The notes below the pieces were generated by a model that saw nothing but the letters and a program-made list of their open reading frames with translations, made no database searches and was not told the DNA's origin. The position numbers were made by a program, and so were the translations under genes. A stretch of DNA of 64,000 nucleotides from Elmis aenea (taxonomy: Eukaryota; Arthropoda; Insecta; Coleoptera; Elmidae): contig OX393577.1 of the NCBI GenBank assembly GCA_947652605.1, positions 66,736,108-66,800,107 of the forward strand, in the 5' to 3' direction. Positions 12,541 to 23,897 of the stretch are shown here, one piece after another. The first letter of the stretch is position 1. Each line of letters starts with the position of its first letter.

Positions 12541-12815
12541 AGTTAGTAATTGTTTTTTAAACTAATTCTTAATTTCAATCTACATAATCCTGTATAGAGT
12601 ACTTTATACAGAAAATTAAGGGAAATAATATATTTTGTAACGTTTTCAACCCCAAAAAATCTGGTGTTTGTATTTTTGCTGCAAAGTAATCACAAGAAGC
12701 AGTATTCACACAATTTTCACGTATATTTCTCAAACAGTTGATTAAACACCTGGTATATTAATAGAAATTGTCCTGAATGCTTATGCCCTATCTCATATAC
12801 TGCTGTCGTGGAGTG
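12541..12815. other. Intron sequence, no feature
   Basis: AT-rich filler between a LINE remnant and a Harbinger-type element; nothing else recognised. Confidence 0.4.
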
Positions 12816-12818
12816 TTA

Positions 12819-13435
12819 GGCTGGTCGTCCTTTGGATGCGTTTTCGTCAGAAATGTGTTCGTCAGAAATCGGACGAAAACGTGCGAATGATCCCGTTTGC
12901 TTGAAACATATTAAGGGGCGTACATTGCCTCCGGAATCATTCGTGCGTATTCGAGCGAAAACATGCGACGTCCGAACTATCCGAAAATAATGGGATTTTT
13001 CGTCCGATTTCGCAGTTGTTGTGACGAATAGAAGAACAATGGACGTAGAAAAATTAATTATTACGATCAATGGAAGAAGGCCCTTGTGGGATATGACTGA
13101 CAAGTCATATCACATGATAGTAATCGAAAAACTTTTTTTCATCCTTCTTTAAATCATAATATAAATGATGAAATTCTCCGAATTCTTTTCGTTTTGATAG
13201 TATATCATTTACCCAACACTTTTTTCTTTTTAATACTAATCGCCGTCTAACAAGGTAACTATTTTCGAAAAGGTAATCATCCATTCTAACGAACTGCTTT
13301 CACACATCGCACGATTTGTACTATATAAAGACTTGACCAGTGGACGATACTTCATGTACGAAATGTGACGAAATTTTTCGTCCGATTTCGGACGAACACA
13401 TTTCTGACGAAAACGCATCCAAAGGACGACCATCC
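12819..13435 (+). mobile_element. PIF/Harbinger-type element with MADF-like remnant
   Basis: A 617-bp element. Left end GGCTGGTCGTCCTTTGGATG and right end CATCCAAAGGACGACCATCC form near-perfect inverted repeats over more than 40 bp. It is flanked by TTA on both sides (12816-12818, 13436-13438), the 3-bp duplication typical of PIF/Harbinger. Inside, an ATG at 13039 opens a frame beginning MDVEKLIITINGRRPLWDMT and continuing DKSYH, closely resembling the start of a MADF domain, the DNA-binding protein often encoded by PIF/Harbinger elements. The frame is lost soon after, and no transposase was found. Confidence 0.82.
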
Positions 13436-13439
13436 TTAT

Positions 13440-14345
13440 TTGTAGGAAAGGTAGCTGAAGCGATTCCCTAAATAAACTATCTTCAGTGAGCATTATGCAA
13501 GCGTAGATGGCGATGAATCTGTGATTAGCATGTCATTAACTTCTTCGCTAAGAAGCGTCTTAGAAATAATCAGATTATCCGCTAGGCGCATCTCAGTTGT
13601 TTCTCTGTTGACGGCCGCCTGCGGTGCTCGTATTTCTTATTACTTTTAATTCTAATTGTATTTCAAACAATTTAAATTAATGTCGAGAGTGGGATAGCTT
13701 TAAAGTACGCAAAACGTTTATAAATGGTTTTTAAAAGCAAAAACTCGACAATTAAACTCAGTATTATGGACCAAAAGTTTTTCCCCGAAAGCCCGTAAAT
13801 ATATTCCTTAATCAAATTTTTGATGTATTTCACTCTGTAATCGTAAAAAAATGATATACAATACATATTTTTATATTATTTTTAGCATATGACATCAGTA
13901 ATAAATGGATTGGTTTGCTTTACGATGTTAGCGAAGATGCAACTTTAAAAAAAAGTTGTTTTGTCTTATTCTGTGTGAGTAATAATCACTTTGTTGGCAC
14001 GTAAAGTAAAAAGCTTTCTGCAAGACGTTTCGCTGAAAAATATTTTTATTTACCCTTAACGGGCAAACCGGACAACGCCGATATATATAAGGGCTTTATT
14101 ATTTCATTTTGGAGCTTATGAAAGAATATACGAGATATTTTATGGCAAGTATGTCATGTGTTTCGCTGCATTGTCCGTTACTCGCCCGGAAAATAATACG
14201 TTTTATGGCTGAAATTTATGTGGGCTTTTTAATTTATTAAAAATATTGGTTCCAAAACTTGTGATGACTTTAAGTTTAGGTTATTATTTTTTATCACTCT
14301 TATGTAACAACAATCACATTGCTAACAGTGGCTTTAAGATTTTTT
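13440..14345. other. Intron sequence, no feature
   Basis: AT-rich, with no supported gene, repeat boundary or RNA. Confidence 0.4.
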
Positions 14346-14349
14346 TAAA

Positions 14350-15775
14350 CTAAAAAGACAATTGCAAATGTTTCGATTTTTGGTTAGCAAACCATACAAG
14401 GTTTAGAACTTGAAGCTTTTTCAAAATTTAAAAGAGTTGTAAAAGTTGTTTTGGGCCATTGTTAAACAAACTAACGGTGGTGATGCATTGCTTAAGAAGC
14501 CTTTAACATTTTTAGAAAATATAAAGGCCATTGCAAACCTTTTAAATTTTTGACAAGAAAGAGTGCAAGGTTATACACTTGGAATTTGTTTCAAAACTAC
14601 AAAGAGTGACAAAAAATGTTTTAGAACAAACTATAGAAATTAATTCATTGCTTATAAATTTTCTAAAATATACAGGGTGTCCCAATTATACACCGCCAAA
14701 AAGTAGGTGCATATTTTTGAGTGAAAATGATGACCATTTGTCAAATATTTTGTTATCCGAAAATGCTTCCTTTCAAAGTTGGAGACCTCGAAAGTTGCAA
14801 GAAAAAAAATATCAAAAAATCGAATACGTCCTAGCCGTTTAAGCTAGAGCTATCAAACTTGGCCGAAATGTGTAGGTGTTTTCCATTGACTTTGTGGGAT
14901 AATTAGAAAGAAAACGCGTAATTGGAAGGATGATTTATAGTCAGGTCATTCGCTTACCATCTTTAGATTTTTTTACTCTGGAATAAAATTGAAAATGTTA
15001 TTCGTCCATAAGAAAGTACGACTTAAGAGGAAACAATTCGTCCCTCTTTGTTTTTTGCTGTAAACGTAGCCGTTTTCGAGAACATTAGCGCTAAAGATGC
15101 ATCGACAAACTCTGTTTATACACCTCAAATATTTTTTTAAATAAACTTAGTCGGCTAATGTCATGCTTGAAAAAAATTCTGAAGATGGCAAGCGGGTGAC
15201 CTGACTATAAATCATACTTCCAATTACGTGGTTTCTTTCTAATTATCCCACAAAGTCAATGGGAAACACCTAAACATTTCGGCCAAGTTTGATAGCTCTA
15301 GCTTAAACGGCATTCGATTTTTTGTTTTTTTTTTCTTGCAACTTTGGAGGTCTCTCACTTTGTAAGGAAGCATTTTCGGATAACAAAATATTTGACAAAA
15401 GGTCATCATTTTCACTCAGGAATATGCACCTACTTTTTGGCGGTGTATAATTGGGACACCCTGTATAAAGGCCATTAAACATTTTTGGAAATTGTGTCAA
15501 GCAGAAGTGCAAGATTAGACGCTTGGAATATTTTGCAAACTGGCGAAGAGCGGTAAAAAATTGTTATGGGCCGTTTTTAAACAAACTAAAATTGAAAATG
15601 GATTGCTTATAATATATTTAACATTAAAAAAAAAAGACTACAAAGTTCTGGTATGTTTGCCAAGCCAAAGTGCAAGGTTATACATTTAAAATATTTTTAA
15701 AAATTGTAGAGACCGGTAAAAATTGTTTTAAGTTGTTTTTGAACGAATTGCACTTGGAAATGCATAGCTTTTAGT
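14350..15775. repeat. Old diverged tandem repeat (about 150-170 bp period), interrupted
   Basis: Four diverged units can be aligned by eye, starting near 14352, 14522, 15466 and 15626. Each carries variants of AAAGGCCATTGCAAACCTTT, GTGCAAGGTTATACACTTGG, a GTAAAAATTGTTTTGGGCC block and GCATTGCTTATAA. The junction of units two and three is split by the foldback element at 14673-15463; removing it restores a continuous unit. Confidence 0.7.
14673..15463. mobile_element. CAGGGTG-ended foldback element (791 bp), TA target
   Basis: Starts CAGGGTGTCCCAATTATACA and ends with its reverse complement, flanked by TA on each side (14671-14672, 15464-15465). The inverted arms are about 300 bp each (14673-14974 and 15170-15463), around a spacer of about 195 bp. 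There is no transposase; the apparent open frames in the arms mirror each other and are not genes. The TA target and CAGGG end fit a Tc1/mariner-type origin. Confidence 0.88.
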
Positions 15776-17329
15776 TGATACAGCATACTGCGCTATACAA
15801 TTAATTTTTGACATATATTTTTTGTATTAAATCCTAAAAAAAAATTCAAAAAACATTTCATAGCCGCCTGTCGTTATTAAAAACATTTTAATTAAAGCAA
15901 AATTAAAACAGTACGAAAACAAAGCAATTTTTGGGAAATTTAAATTTGGGTTTCAACCGATTAAAACCTGTTTTGCAAGTTGAAGTTAGCTCTAGTTCCA
16001 ACTACTTAATCCTATAAACTTGTATGTATAATGTATTAACATTCATGTTGTCTAAACTGCACTTTTATTGTACATGAAGTAATACTGAACTGAATAAGTT
16101 TTAGAATTCACCGATAACACTCTCTTTTGTAAGCTTGTTAATTCTGTTCATGGCTTTAAGGCAGACAGAGCTACCAATCACCCGTTTTCCTAATTAAAAC
16201 AAGTCGCATTGATGAATGGGAGCCGATTTAACACCTCTTAAACGAATTTACAGTTGCTTTTAAAGCTCTTACATCTAAGAATTAGGCCTCATTTAATTAA
16301 ATTACTACTTTCTGATATTTGCTGCTTAATTTTAAATAATCTCACAATCAGAATCTTTAAGGAACGCGAAAATAATTTTAATTAATTTTTTGTCGCCTCA
16401 CCATTCAGTATTAAAGTATTTTTACGAAAAGAAGCAATCTTATTTGTGATGAAAGTGTAAGAAATGTATATTTTTTAAATAAGTTGCAAACTTTAATGTG
16501 ATTTTAGCGACCAAATCATACATAACAACTGGAATACTTTGGCTCCTTTAACAAGATTGAACGAAAATATTGACATAAGCATCTGTTAAACTCAAAAAAG
16601 TTTCAAATAAAGTTTAGACACGAACTAAGGTTCTTTTGAACTAAAATGGAAATCAATGATTTCTATTAAAACGTCCTATTCATGCAAATATTGTAAGGGA
16701 TGTCCTCAAAAACGTTACTTAAACATTAAAATATCTTGCGGATAAAAGAGGGATGAAGTTTTCAGGATCTGTTTTTATTTCAGTGTCATTTGTTAGCAGT
16801 CTTTGTTATGCCGGCTTTCAATAGTTTTCGTCTGTTTTTTTTCTTGTTTACACTAAAGCGGCGGTGTCGTTTGAAAAATGGTCCAAGGAAATTTTCTTGT
16901 TCAATATATTACATTGTCAAGAAGCTAAATGTTGGGTTTTTGACAAATTATAATGTTTAAATGAACGTTTAATCAAACATTAAGCGCTGCTAATTATTTA
17001 AGTCTTGGGGAAAAAAGGAACGTTTTTATTTCCTTGTTGCTTGTAAAAATATGTTTTTTGGGTAGTTTAATATAGGACGAATCCTTCCATAGATTTTTTG
17101 GTAGCACAACTAATCTTTTGTGGCCGTTGGCTCTGCATGGCGACGAGTATTTACATAGTTACATGTGTAACTTTGTTATATAAGAGTTACACAGTTGGTT
17201 AAATTGCCAAAATAAGTCAGAATGACGTAAACTAGATTTGCTCACATTCTAAGAAAAATGCAACAAGAATTTCAACCAAAAGATTCAAAACCAAGTATGA
17301 TCGGCAGTGCAAAATTGTCTCTGCCTCAC
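15776..17329. other. Intron sequence, no feature
   Basis: AT-rich DNA without a recognisable gene or transposon boundary. Confidence 0.4.
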
Positions 17330-18015
17330 TTATTTTCCCCATTTTATTCTTGGTCTTCCTCTATTTCTTTTTCCCTCCATCTTCATTTACCATCCTATTT
17401 TCGCGTATCTACTTTCTGGCATGCGTAGTAGATGTAACTGCTGTTATGGGTTCGCACATAATTTCTACTACTCTTGATGGCGTTTAATAATCCTTCTCCC
17501 ACTTATATCTTCCAGAGCTTTTCCCTTGGCACTCTATCGAAGGCTTTAGACAGATCGATAAAGCACGAGTACACCATCTTTGAATGTTCCATTGTTTTTT
17601 CACTTAATTGTCTTAACGTAAAAATTAGATCCTGCGTGCTTCTACCCGGTCTAAAGCCACTTTGCGCCTCTTCCAAATCTCTTTCGAAATGGTTTCTTAA
17701 TCTCTCCTCAAAAATTCTTTCATATAATTTATCTACTACACTAAGTAGAGATATGCCTCTATACTTTTCGCATTTTTTACTATCGCCAGTCATGAATATC
17801 GGTGATATAACAGATACCTTCCAGTCCTTTGGAATATCTTTTTCCTGCCATGCTTTATTTACTATTCTTAGCAGCATTTTCCTTCTATCTATTCCCACGT
17901 ACTTAATCATTTAAGGTAAAATACCATCATGACTTGTTGCTTTTCCAATTTTCATTTTATGTATTGCTCTATCCAACTCATCTTTGGTTATTTCTTGTAT
18001 GCTACAAACTTTATA
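17330..18015 (-). mobile_element. RTE-like LINE remnant, family 2 (internally deleted)
   Basis: From 18015 the minus strand reads QEITKDELDRAIHKMKIGKA, then DGILP, then the open frame 17910-17503: VGIDRRKMLLRIVNKAWQEK, ISPIFMTGDSKKCEKYRGIS, EAQSGFRPGRSTQDLIFTLR and CFIDLSKAFDRVPREKLWKI, which is the front of the RT domain including the first catalytic Asp. It then reads LLNAIKSSRNYVRTHNSS and jumps to LRMPESRYAKI and a basic EGKRNRGRPRIKW tail. The FADD half of the palm is deleted. The LRMPESRYAK end matches the copy at 45.4-46.4 kb. Confidence 0.86.
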
Positions 18016-18980
18016 TCAAAAATTCAGAAAAAAATCTGAAGTTGGTGGGATTTTTGAATATCAACTTTGTACTATTGCTAATTATTCGTGTGTTTTATAA
18101 TTTAAATAATCAATAAATGCAATAAGCAATCTTATGTGAGGTTTTTTAAGGATCACATTCAAGCAGCTGTACCTTTCTAACCATTGAGAATTGAACATAT
18201 TTATATAAACTTTTTTAATTAAATTGGTTTATACTACCAGCTCCTAAAATATTTACTATTCCTCCTGAAACACCCTGTATATCAAATACAAATAATATTG
18301 CAACTGATCAAGAGACGAGAGTCTTAAAACTGATTTGCATTTGGAAAAGGAATACTTCGCAAAAGAAACAAGTGTTTTTAAATCTGTAACTTTGTTATAA
18401 ATGAATTCGAAAAACTTTATTAAAACGCAAGTAATCCGTGCAGAGCTAGGTTTTTGCGAGACTTTCTATTAGTATTATTAAATAATGTCCTGAAAATTGA
18501 GTGTGTTTGTTTGGCAAAAGCATCGCTGGTCTCTCATGCATGTGCAAAAAATGTAGCATTTCATAGGCGAACGAACTTTCGATCCGGGTTCGACTGTACA
18601 ATATCACACCTCGGCGCACATTGTCAAAGCCTCCCAAGCTGTCTTTTGATATTTCGCCAGCGATAGAATATGTAGTTTATGCGGCATCCCGCATTATTTT
18701 GCCGCACGTTATTTATTACATGTAGTAGTCCCACTGAGGTCGGTACGAGATGGCTTCAGTACTTGGGCATTAGGCAACAGATGTTCAGTTTATGAAGTGA
18801 TCGGAAAGGCTTAAAAACTGATCGACGCTCGTGTGATCACAGCATAATTCCAGATAGCCAATTTTCTAAGATGTTTTCTTAACAGGCGAATATAAATGAA
18901 ACTTATTACCTTACGAAATTCTCGTACAACATTTTATTTCCCGTAAATAAACCGACAAGTAAAAATTATCGTAGGCTATA
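18016..18980. other. No gene; one solo transposon end
   Basis: AT-rich. AACACCCTGTA near 18270-18280 matches the outward end of the CAGGGTG-terminated elements. Overlapping open frames at 18446-18666 have no recognisable domain. Confidence 0.4.
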
Positions 18981-19083
18981 CAGCATGGGTGGGCAATTGT
19001 TTTCTGCAGAGGGCCAGATAAAAATTAGTTAGGATGTCGCGGGCTGGATCAAATTTAGATTTCCGGGGTGTTTAAAATCTTTT
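18981..19083 (+). mobile_element. hAT-type left end running into the assembly gap
   Basis: CAGCATGGGTGGGCAATTG followed by AGAGGGCCAG is a typical hAT terminal repeat, related to the intact element at 61394-61648. Its right end is not visible and may lie in the gap. Confidence 0.55.
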
Positions 19084-19283
19084 NNNNNNNNNNNNNNNNN
19101 NNNNNNNNNNNNNNNNNNNNNNNNNNNNNNNNNNNNNNNNNNNNNNNNNNNNNNNNNNNNNNNNNNNNNNNNNNNNNNNNNNNNNNNNNNNNNNNNNNNN
19201 NNNNNNNNNNNNNNNNNNNNNNNNNNNNNNNNNNNNNNNNNNNNNNNNNNNNNNNNNNNNNNNNNNNNNNNNNNNNNNNNNNN
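19084..19283. other. Assembly gap (200 N)
   Basis: Exactly 200 N, so probably a placeholder of unknown true size. It ends directly at the satellite array, whose left boundary is therefore unseen. Confidence 0.95.
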
Positions 19284-21513
19284 TGGTTTGGTGCATCTAC
19301 CCTATACATATGAATACTCCACCCCGGGGCAGAGCGATGATATGAATTTTTTTATATAATTTAATTAATCTTTTTTTTTTGAAAAAAATTGATAACGCCA
19401 TTAAGTCAAAATGATTTATATGGTGCATTATGTAGGATGGTTTGGTGCATCTACCCTATACATATGAATACTCCACCCCGGGGCAGAGCGATGATATGAA
19501 TTTTTTTATATAATTTAATTAATAATTTTTTTTGAAAAAAATTGATAACGCCATTAAGTCAAAATGAATTATATGGTGCATTATGTAGGATGGTTTGGTG
19601 CATCTACCCTATACATATGAATACTCCACCCCGGGGCAGAGCGATGATATGAATTTTTTTATATAATTTAATTAATCTTTTTTTTTTGAAAAAAATTGAT
19701 AACGCCATTAAGTCAAAATGATTTATATGGTGCATTATGTAGGATGGTTTGGTGCATCTACCCTATACATATGAATACTCCACCCCGGGGCAGAGCGATG
19801 ATATGAATTTTTTTATATAATTTAATTAATAATTTTGTTTTGAAAAAAATTGATAACGCCATTAAGTCAAAATGATTTATATGGTGCATTATGTAGGATG
19901 GTTTGGTGCATCTACCCTATACATATGAATACTCCACCCCGGGGCAGAGCGATGATATGAATTTTTTTATATAATTTAATTAATCTTTTTTTTTTGAAAA
20001 AAATTGATAACGCCATTAAGTCAAAATGATTTATATGGTGCATTATGTAGGATGGTTTGGTGCATCTACCCTATACATATGAATACTCCACCCCGGGGCA
20101 GAGCGATGATATGAATTTTTTTATATAATTTAATTAATCTTTTTTTTTTGAAAAAAATTGATAACGCCATTAAGTCAAAATGATTTATATGGTGCATTAT
20201 GTAGGATGGTTTGGTGCATCTACCCTATACATATGAATACTCCACCCCGGGGCAGAGCGATGATATGATTTTTTTTATATAATTTAATTATTCATTTTTT
20301 TTTGAAAAAAATTGATAACGCCATTAAGTCAAAATGATTTATATGGTGCATTATGTAGGATGGTTTGGTGCATCTACCCTATACATATGAATACTCCACC
20401 CCGGGGCAGAGCGATGATATGAATTTTTTTATATAATTTAATTAATAATTTTTTTTTGAAAAAAATTGATAACGCCATTAAGTCAAAATGATTTATATGG
20501 TGCATTATGTAGGATGGTTTGGTGCATCTACCCTATACATATGAATACTCCACCCCGGAGCAGAGCGATGATATGAATTTTTTTATATAATTTAATTAAT
20601 AATTTTTTTTTGAAAAAAATTGATAACGCCATTAAGTCAAAATGATTTATATGGTGCATTATGTAGGATGGTTTGATGCATCTACCCTATACATATGAAT
20701 ACTCCACCCCGGGGCAGAGCGATGATATGAATTTTTTTATATAATTTAATTAATCTTTTTTTTTTGAAAAAAATTGATAACGCCATTAAGTCAAAATGAT
20801 TTATATGGTGCATTATGTAGGATGGTTTGGTGCATCTACCCTATACATATGAATACTCCACCCCGGAGCAGAGCGATGATATGAATTTTTTTATATAATT
20901 TAATTAATAATTTTTTTTTGAAAAAAATTGATAACGCCATTAAGTCAAAATGATTTATATGGTGCATTATGTAGGATGGTTTGATGCATCTACCCTATAC
21001 ATATGAATACTCCACCCCGGGGCAGAGCGATGATATGAATTTTTTTATATAATTTAATTAATCTTTTTTTTTTGAAAAAAATTGATAACGCCATTAAGTC
21101 AAAATGATTTATATGGTGCATTATGTAGGATGGTTTGGTGCATCTACCCTATACATATGAATACTCCACCCCGGGGCAGAGCGATGATATGAATTTTTTT
21201 ATATAATTTAATTAATAATTTTGTTTTGAAAAAAATTGATAACGCCATTAAGTCAAAATGATTTATATGGTGCATTATGTAGGATGGTTTGGTGCATCTA
21301 CCCTATACATATGAATACTCCACCCCGGGGCAGAGCGATGATATGAATTTTTTTATATAATTTAATTAATCTTTTTTTTTTTTTAATTGATAACGCCATT
21401 AAGTCAAGATGATTTATATGGTGCATTATTTAGAATGGTTTGATGCATCTACCCCATAAATATGAATACTTCCCCCTGGGGCAGAGCGATGATATGAATT
21501 TTTTTATATAATT
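19284..21513. repeat. 154-bp satellite array with higher-order structure
   Basis: About 14.5 head-to-tail units of 153-154 bp, starting at 19284, 19438, 19591, 19745, 19899, 20053, 20207, 20361, 20515, 20669, 20823, 20977, 21131, 21285 and a partial unit near 21438. Each has TGGTTTGGTGCATCTACCC, CCACCCCGGGGCAGAGCGAT, TTTATATAATTTAATTAAT, and GATAACGCCATTAAGTCAAA. Units differ by the segment after TTAATTAAT (TCTTTT type or AATTTT type). Units 9-10 and 11-12 share paired variants CCGGAG and TTTGATGC, so they form a duplicated 308-bp dimer. The last unit is diverged. Confidence 0.95.
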
Positions 21514-22489
21514 GATTTATTTACTCGGTTCATTTATATTAATATCCATTTTGTATTATAATTTGCTGTTGAGACGAGTTGCAAACGACTATTTTAGTCG
21601 GAAGTTAATATTTTTTGTCACCGACTTATTTTTATTCTCTGTTAAAGTAAAGTAAAGTTGCTACATTGCATGTACTATTACCCTTGAGGGAGAGGTATAG
21701 CCTGCGGGAACAATGGTGTATGGTATGCGACGCTCCGTTCACATACTGTGCCATAGCGTAGGGGCCCCTACTTTTAGGCCGCTAGAAAGGCCGCTAGATT
21801 CACTCCGGTTTTAGATTTCCGGGGTGTTTAAAATGTTTTCTTCTCCAGAACAGCCCATAGGCGTTTTATAAAACGATACAGAACAATATGTTTGTCTATT
21901 TCAGTGTCTCTCAAACTTTCCCTTAACCACTGACAACAAAAAATGATTTTATTTAATGACTTAAGAACCCTTCGTTCTAACTTGCTTATCGGTGTTTTGA
22001 TGAAGTGCGTGAAATAAATGATTTGGGTGAGATTTTTTCTCAAAGGCATCTTCGCCTAAATTTGATTGCTTTGCAGACTTTGGACTGACGCAGTTCTGGG
22101 CGATCTGGAGGAGAAAAGCATCAAAAACTGGACAGAAAACGCAAACGACAGAAAGAAATCGCAAATATTTACTAGGTTTATTTTAATACTTTGATTAACA
22201 TTTGTTGTAAAAACAATATACTGGAAAAGTAACAACATATGAATACTTGGTAGGTAAGCATAATAACAGAGGATGTTAAAATGTTTAAATGGTACATCTC
22301 TCTTTAAGACACAATAATCTAGTTAAAGTATAACACATTAGTAACTCTTGGTAAATAAGCAATTTCATTTGTTGTTATTGAAGTAACAAAATTTGACGCT
22401 CTGTTAAGATCTAACGGAGCTTTGTATAACCAGATCTTAATTCAGTGACGCGTTGATTTAAAAAAATATAAATATAAATTAATAATTAC
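21514..22489. other. Intron sequence beside the satellite
   Basis: Contains a 25-bp segment (TTTAGATTTCCGGGGTGTTT and 5 further bases, about 21811-21835) that also stands just left of the gap at about 19055-19079. Open frames at 21828-22238 have no recognised domain. Confidence 0.5.
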
Positions 22490-22690
22490 CTAATATTTCC
22501 ACGGTGTGCGTTATTTCTCTTGGCTCTAATGTGCCAATTTGGCAAACGTAGTCTCCTGCGTCTTGCGGACCGGCGTCCTTGATTTCTAAGCTATAGCCGT
22601 TGACCAGGCTGAGCCGAGAATCAGGTGAGACCTTCACGTTGCCAGCAGACAGCACGGCGATGCCCCTCTTCCATGCGAGCACGTAATGAC
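22490..22690 (-). CDS. Klingon/Lachesin-like Ig protein, first-Ig exon (C-terminal half)
   Basis: A 201-bp internal exon encoding the second half of an N-terminal V/I-type Ig domain. Minus-strand acceptor TTTTTTCAG lies at 22699-22691, and donor GTAATT follows. The frame shows the core Trp in HYVLAWKRG, then AVLSAGNVKVSPDSRLSLVN, and the DxGxYxC motif in AGDYVCQIGTLEPREITH, ending TVEIL. Both ends are phase 1, and it splices in frame to the exon at 10973-10701. The upstream exon with the first Cys of this domain and the signal peptide was not found up to 64 kb, so the gene may extend well beyond and could enclose the SINA-like gene. Confidence 0.92.
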
Positions 22691-23897
22691 CTGAAAAAAC
22701 ACAACACAACGTAAGAAAAAAACGTGAAATCTAATCGTCCGCATCTCCAACCAACGTGCTCGACTCAAAAAAGAACATTTCACGTCCTTTCTTTATTGAT
22801 AAAAGTCTCAAATACGCGGGATTTATATCGCAGTACTTTTAAAGTTAAGCGCTCGCTTTTTTTTTCGAGACGGTGAATTTATGAAGCTCATTATTTCGCA
22901 AACAAGTTGTTCTGGCATAAGTCTGTAAGCGAATACTAAAAAAGGGTGCCACAAACAATTAAAGTCATAAGTTATGTTCATATTCTTCGTAAATATACCT
23001 CGGTTATGCGATATTAAAAATCGCACTAAATTTGTAATTTATATTTAACCCTTAAATAAGACACAGTTTTAGTCAAACCAAATGGCGTAAAACTAAAAAT
23101 CTCGGGGATAATAAAGAATCAGTTGATATAATAATCAGTACCGGCACTAGCGCTATTAAATTCATAAAAACTTATTTAAAAAAAGGAATTATTATCGAAG
23201 TTGAAGGGTAAAACGGGCCAGTCGACCTGGCTACACTGAACACCTGCCCCCTTGTAACGACAGAAATTCCAAGTAATAAAATTTATGAGAGGGTACCAAC
23301 TGTTCAATAAAATTATGAAACATTTCATTTATTTTAGGCATTAAATTCCATGCAGTTTTAAACTCTATTGTAAAAGGGATTTTTCACTTCCGTTCTATTT
23401 CAAACATTTGCTTTGAGGTATAAATTCTTTTCTATATTAACCAATCGTCGCATAGCTATAACATTCGTCTAAGTATTTGTAAATGGAAATGTACAAAAGT
23501 TTCGAAGAGTGGTAAAGAGAACTTTCAAATCATAGAGCACTAGAAACAGACTAAACATTTTTCATAGTATAATTATTTTTGATAGGTTTTTTAGTTCGTG
23601 ATAAAAATATTGGTCGTACGCGACTGGCGTATGTGATAATTAAAGCGATTTGACACGTACATAAAAACCCTTATCATTTATATTACACTTGGTTTATATT
23701 ACACTTGGAGTCGAGTCTAGGCAAGGCAAAGTAAGGTGCCTTTGAAGAAATTCATAGTAATGTACGCTTTTTGATCATGAGCACTTTTAAGCTATTTAAA
23801 CAAGCAACAAAAATATAAATTTATAGCATAAACTGACGTTTTCCGTTTTTTTTTTAAATCAAATTTTAGGCTGAAATAGGTATGTTGTTACTTTTTT
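22691..23897. other. No recognisable gene
   Basis: AT-rich DNA upstream of the Ig exon; presumably intron. No further exon was supported. Confidence 0.4.

Larger units (their letters stand above)
10974..22489 (-). other. 11.5 kb intron of the Ig gene
   Basis: This is the intron between the two Ig exons, inferred from matching phase-1 donor (GTAATT, 22489-22484) and acceptor (TTTTTTCCAG). It contains LINE fragments, a Harbinger element, a foldback element inside an old tandem repeat, an assembly gap and the 154-bp satellite. Its true length is unknown because of the gap. Confidence 0.85.

Noticed and set aside
14579..15512. Two similar open frames (plus 14579-14842, minus 15303-15512) sharing TGCPNYTPPKSRCIFLSEND
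   Set aside because: They are the two inverted arms of the foldback element read in opposite directions, so their similarity is structural, not coding conservation.
19055..19313. Open frames on both strands across the gap
   Set aside because: They consist of translated N and have no content.
19284..21513. Regular direct repeats as a possible CRISPR array
   Set aside because: The repeats are contiguous 154-bp satellite units without spacers, in a eukaryotic intron.
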